Origin: Acholoe squamosa
Taxonomy: Eukaryota; Annelida; Polychaeta; Phyllodocida; Polynoidae
DNA length: 64,000 bases
Assembly (NCBI GenBank): GCA_949317995.1
Contig: OX439049.1
Span: 10,269,395-10,333,394 of the forward strand
Reading direction: 5' to 3'
Below the pieces are notes generated by a model. The model was not told the DNA's origin, did not search any database, and saw only the letters and a list, made by a program, of their open reading frames with translations. The translations under genes were made by a program, and so were the position numbers. Within the stretch, counting starts at the first letter, position 1. Every line of letters begins with the position of its first letter. Below are positions 59,841-64,000 of the stretch, one piece after another.

Positions 59841-60102
59841 ACCCAAAATTGAAGATACATAAGCAAATACACCCATGTATGGTAAGATATAGAATTACGG
59901 AAATGTACTTATACCCAGGAGAAAATTGTTTATATATACTGACAAAGCTCTACCACAAAAATTGCATTTGAAGCACTCCCCATCACTTCAAATCCTCTTA
60001 CAAACAGTATATAACTCCAAATAAGGTAAAAAAATATATATTGTACATTCCCTCGGCGAAATGACGGAGTTTCGCATTTTCTCGGGGGAGACGGAGTATT
60101 CT

Positions 60103-60802
60103 ATCATATACCATTTTATTATTCCATAAATTCTAACATATTATTGTATTAATCAAAGAATATATAAGAAATTAATACATAGGTTGGTTCTAAGAGCTAT
60201 AAGAGCGCTCAAACTTTGTATAAGAGCGTTCATGACCCACTGCACACCAGCCAGGTCAGTTAGACATAGGTTATAACATCAAAGGGTCCGACCTCATGGT
60301 TCACTGCACAATATAATAATTCTGAGGGTCTAATTCAGCGACCTCATGGTGCACAAACTAATAAGTTGTAAGTGAATGCAAACGGCCGTCACGGGTGGCT
60401 GGGCACCGCAGACGCCGTCATGAGTGTCTGAGCACCCTAACAACTGAACAATAGGTTACATAAGCACGACGCCATAACCGTCCGGTCGCTCTAGCTTCGC
60501 TCCTGAGCAACCTAGGTCAAATATCAAAGCATTTATGGAAAGCCCATAATAAGACGGTCAAAATGAGCCTAAGATCAAGGCGGAACTCTTATTATTAAGG
60601 AAGTTACGCCATGGAGACGGATTCGACCTCCGAATGCACTACAGACAAACCAGTGCGAGTTACACACCTGGCAAGCAGGCATTATTAACTTGGCATATTC
60701 AACTCTGTGCATGCTCAAAATGGCGGTTGTAACGGCGTAAACTTCCGAGATATGGGGGTTTGAAGTTACAGAACCGACCAAGACAATGGGGGACACAGCG
60801 GC
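60103..60802. repeat. Direct repeat, right copy, promoter-like
   Basis: Copy of 56913-57569 with about 50 extra bases near 60525-60570. The NRF1-like site is changed (ctgtgcatgc) but aaaatggcgg remains at about 60716. The ATG at 60788 opens only MGDTAASMGVLCAPSDT. Confidence 0.7.
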
Positions 60803-61990
60803 GTCCATGGGGGTCCTTTGTGCACCCAGTGACACATGAAAGACTCCCCTCAAACAATTGCAGAGTTAGGCAGATGCCACTGGCCCCAGTCAGTCTGAGG
60901 TGCAATGCCAAGATTTGGTACAAATAGCCTGGCTGCACCTCCTAGAAATCAGAACATCCAGAACCGCTCCAGAGGTAACAGCTCCAGTCATCTCCTGCTA
61001 CCTGCTATACCACTGCACTATGGTGAAACTATGCTAGACAGGCATTGGTTTCCATCATTAGTGGCCAGAGGCTATCTTCCTCAAGACATCCACCAGAGGG
61101 TAAAGTTATTCATTATTACATTATTCCTCTAAGCAGCAGGTCAGGAGCTAGGTGTGGGAACCCACCTAGAACTATGCTGGACATTGTATTATTATTACCT
61201 CACAGGTGGAGTGGAACAGAACATTATACTTTATAAACTATTGTATATTTACTGTATGTGCAAATTACCTACATACTAACTACTGTGTGATTGATATTTA
61301 TTACATGTTGCCTAAAGCTGAATAAACCAGTGATAACTGGAAATAACACTATTCATAAGAGCCTGTTGGATTTACACTATATACCACTAGTCATATGATA
61401 TTTCTCATATGACAACTTGATCATGCATAATTACTAGTATGACACTATACTGTTTAAGTCAATAAAAGCATGCATATCACAAGTATTGAATGCATTTATA
61501 TATCATGTGACATATTCAATAAATTCTCTTGCATCCACAAAGTTGCTCTTGGTAGAACAGTGCTAAACTGCTAGGATAGATTTACTGTGAGATGAATTTT
61601 ACTGAAGGTAATGCTATATTTGTGTTTCAAAATCTTCTGAATAAAGTGCTCCGACAGGTAAATGATTTAATTCTAAAGTGTTTTCCATATTGGTCATGAT
61701 GGATAGAACAGGGAAAATGAAATCTGGATAGAAATCCTATGTGCATATTTCAATTACTTATTAATGCTTCAATACATGTGGAAAACAATTTGTGTGGTAG
61801 AAAAGTACTTAATAATCATCGAATGTGTGTATCTATAACATGATTAATGATGACTGTAATTTTTACAGTCATCATTAATCTAGCATCCGATTTAAAGGTG
61901 TTTATAAAGGTAATCAGGTACCAGAAGTCAAGATTCTTTTTATATTGTTCCAGCAAACATAGAATAGCTTATATAAAATAAAATATCAAC
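60803..61990. other. Region between the right direct repeat and gene 8, no firm gene
   Basis: A possible short transcript could run from the promoter-like repeat to an AATAAA at 61321 (gctgaataaaccag), but no convincing exon was found. About 61455-61840 repeats 53336-53735 from downstream of gene 7. A 17-bp-arm perfect hairpin at 61842-61880 marks the deletion junction. Confidence 0.45.
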
Positions 61991-61991
61991 A

Positions 61992-62134
61992 TTTTAGTTA
62001 GAATATAATTTTTATTGTTCTTAATGTTTTTGAATGGCAATGGATTTTCTGAAGAATGGCTTTAGCTGCAAAGGTCAGGTTCCCCATGATGTACTGGATA
62101 CTATGCTGCAGCTGCCCAACAAGGTGTTTGTGAT
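61992..62134 (-). other. Gene 8 3' exon
   Basis: The acceptor atttcag precedes 62134 (minus) and AATAAA is at 62016-62011. In frame after TAA it encodes 45 codons nearly identical to gene 7 (one difference, LTF for LTL), with the stop at 62000-61998, 11 nt after the poly(A) signal. Confidence 0.68.
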
Positions 62135-62529
62135 CTGAAATGGAAAAGAGAGAACTCATGTGGACCCCAATGTGGAATGGACAAGTCTCTTCACTAACAA
62201 TCAACTTCTTTTTGCCCTGTAATACATGTATGTATATTTATAGTTGGATGTCCAAAGGGAAAACCCATTGCTCAACATGCAAAAGTGATCATTTAATGGG
62301 TTACAAGATTATAATAGGAACACAAACTTACATACAGAAATGACAACTATTACAGTACTCATGTGTTAGGTGTTGAGACAAATAACAAGGAAATGTTACA
62401 TATAAGCCAACCCGTATTTGGTAGGTAAATGTTAAACAAAATGGTGTGGCTTATTGGCTAAAATGTTCAAAAGTCAAGAATGCCATGCTCCACACATGAT
62501 CATGGAAAGTCACCACCTCATCACTTACC

Positions 62530-63331
62530 TTAATGAGCATAGCCATGGCCATAACCACCATAGCCATATGCTCCATGACCGTAGTTGTGGCCATCACGAC
62601 CATAGTTAACACCGCCATGTCCATATCCACCATATCCTCCATGTCCATATCCACCATATCCTCCATGTCCATATCCACCGTACCCACGTCCATGACCATA
62701 GGAGTATCTGTCATGTCCAGTCACACCAAGAGGAGTGCCGGGGACACCATCTCTGCGGGCAGTTCCACTTCCACTTCCTACCCAGTTGGCAATTTCATTG
62801 ACACCGAGCTGACGTTGGGCATTGTTCCTATTCACACTTGACTCATAGCCACTGTATGGAAATTCAATACAGATAATTTATCCAATATGTACTCTATGGC
62901 ATAAATCATATTACAACCATAACAGTCCCAGACTATATATAGAAGCAGGAACCTTATGGTTATCTGCACTACTCGAAGTGTCAAGAATAGGAGTGATATT
63001 CACACCATATGCCAGCACTAAGATAATTGGCGCAAATCTAAATCAGGTCAAATCTCTATAATACTATCAGACTTTAATGAATTAGTCAACCTTCAAATTG
63101 ACCAGATATATCTAGTTGAAGAGATTGGAGCAGTTTTATTGAATTTTTAACTATAAAACAGGTGGCCAGTCTTTTTGAGACATTATAGTACTGTAAGGTC
63201 ACAGGAGTTAAACTTGGATAGAGTCAGCAATGATTTACTTACTTGTGGGGAGCAGCACGGGCATAGCCACTATACCCAGAGGCCTCTGTCAGGCAGAAGG
63301 CCACAGCAGCAAGAAGGATGATGCGGATCAT
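62530..63331 (-). CDS. Gene 8: secreted Gly/Tyr/His-rich protein, 136 aa
   Basis: Coding exons are 63331-63243 and 62851-62530 (minus), joined in phase 2. It is the longest member: one extra YGHGGYGG unit precedes GGVNYGRDGHNYG. The mature N-terminus has Ser for Gly (GYSGYAR), and Glu replaces the usual residue in VNEIANW. The tail ends GYGHGYAH. Introns and flanks align with gene 7. Confidence 0.87.
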
Positions 63332-63355
63332 GTTGTATGTCTGTGAGGTGTGTTC

Positions 63356-63393
63356 AGAGACTGAAGAGTCCATGTTACCAGCCCACTTTTATA
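63356..63393 (-). promoter_or_regulatory. Gene 8 core promoter
   Basis: TATAAAA at 63393-63387 (minus), initiator TCAGTCT with A at 63362, 31 bp away. The DR1-like TGGCAAAGGT seen in all seven other genes is not found at the expected distance. Confidence 0.7.
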
Positions 63394-63399
63394 TCCCTT

Positions 63400-64000
63400 A
63401 GCTCACATTGAAAAAAAGAAGTATTCCAAACTTATCATGTATCTACATCACATCCTTCGTTCATTCCGAATTCAAGTTCCTTGAAATATTCAATGGTGTC
63501 CATGCTTGAAAAGAAGGATGATAACTTAAGCTGAGCTCGAATACAATCACCTATGCAGAACAGTATACGCCAACTGACAGCTAGTCCTTTGTTAATTGTC
63601 AAACAATTGGGTGGGAGTGACAGTTTTATAACAAGAATGATTATCTTCATAACCTTATGTCAGTGTATATCAAGCTACTTAAGGACTCATTAAGGGCATC
63701 ACAATGCTCCCAGCTTTTTGATATTTTGTTCTCTTAGTGATGCACTAATGCTGTTCTGGCCAATCTACTGAGCAAAACTGCATTTGTGCATCATGCTAGC
63801 TATTCAGGAGTGCATCAATACGAAAGGATAGGCATGATGCACATGAATGCAGCCTAGCACTGGCTGGGGCTGCATTTATGCATCATGGTGACTAATAGAC
63901 ATGCCAAAAGAAATGATGCTTGATTGCACTCTGTGGCCTTTGAGGAATTAAATACTTCTGAGCTGGCCTTTGCTCAGAATATGTTAGTCATTCTACAGCC
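63400..64000. other. Gene 8 upstream region
   Basis: No gene. An ATGATGCA-type palindromic patch lies at about 63680-63930 (atgaatgcagcctagcactg ... gctgcatttatgcatcatgg), as upstream of genes 1-3. Confidence 0.55.

Noticed and set aside
56913-60802. LTR retrotransposon bounded by direct repeats
   Set aside because: No TG...CA ends, primer-binding site, polypurine tract or pol domains were found; the repeats look like a promoter-bearing segmental duplication.

Overview
The window is AT-rich, intron-rich, repeat-dense DNA from a metazoan. The genes have spliced introns, TATA/Inr core promoters and AATAAA signals, and there are tRNA-derived SINE-like repeats, a LINE tail, a PIF/Harbinger transposon and many MITEs. 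A marine invertebrate is likely, plausibly a lophotrochozoan such as a mollusc. The sequence does not prove the phylum; that is inference from the type of secreted protein.

The main content is a cluster of eight paralogous genes for small secreted Gly/Tyr/His-rich proteins of 123-136 residues. Genes 1-4 lie on the + strand (about 2.2-4.2, 7.8-11.0, 17.1-18.6 and 21.1-22.6 kb). Genes 5-8 lie on the - strand (about 47.4-44.9, 52.6-51.6, 56.3-54.9 and 63.4-62.0 kb). The two arms point towards each other. Every gene has the same plan: a TATA box 31 bp from an initiator; exon 1 with 89 coding bases (signal peptide); a phase-2 intron; exon 2 with a conserved N-terminal domain of about 50 residues and a GYGHGGYGG-type tail; a TAA stop one base before a second intron; then a 3' exon with the poly(A) signal. 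In five genes (1, 2, 3, 7, 8) that 3' exon stays open in the same frame after the TAA, giving related 28-45 residue extensions. This suggests an ancestral third coding exon or stop-codon readthrough. The four - strand genes share a GGVNYGRDGHNYG insertion in the tail that the + strand genes lack.

Layout. 1-18.6 kb: three tandem duplicated units (genes 1-3) whose flanks hold palindromic ATGATGCA-rich repeats, fold-back MITEs and a LINE tail. 20.4-22.6 kb: gene 4. 22.9-23.5 kb: minisatellite. 23.7-29.9 kb: a decayed two-gene PIF/Harbinger transposon with a MADF-type accessory gene (+) and a HARBI1-like transposase (-). 30-37 kb: degenerate TGACACATG-type repeats, no supported gene. 37.3 and 42.0 kb: two isolated exons, the second resembling TM6-TM7 of a rhodopsin-like GPCR. 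37.7-40.7 kb: a mosaic of SINE-like units, short tandem modules and a large fold-back. 44.9-56.3 kb: genes 5-7, with a transposon-like insertion in gene 5 intron 1 and an orphan extra 3' exon beyond gene 6. 56.9-60.8 kb: two direct copies of a CpG-containing promoter-like block around an unknown ORF and two minisatellites. 61.4-63.4 kb: gene 8, a duplicate of the gene 7 block.

The proteins probably work together as a co-expressed set of extracellular structural or matrix proteins (shell, cuticle, byssus, jaw or adhesive type). This rests on composition, signal peptide, shared promoter and copy number, not on a recognised family name.
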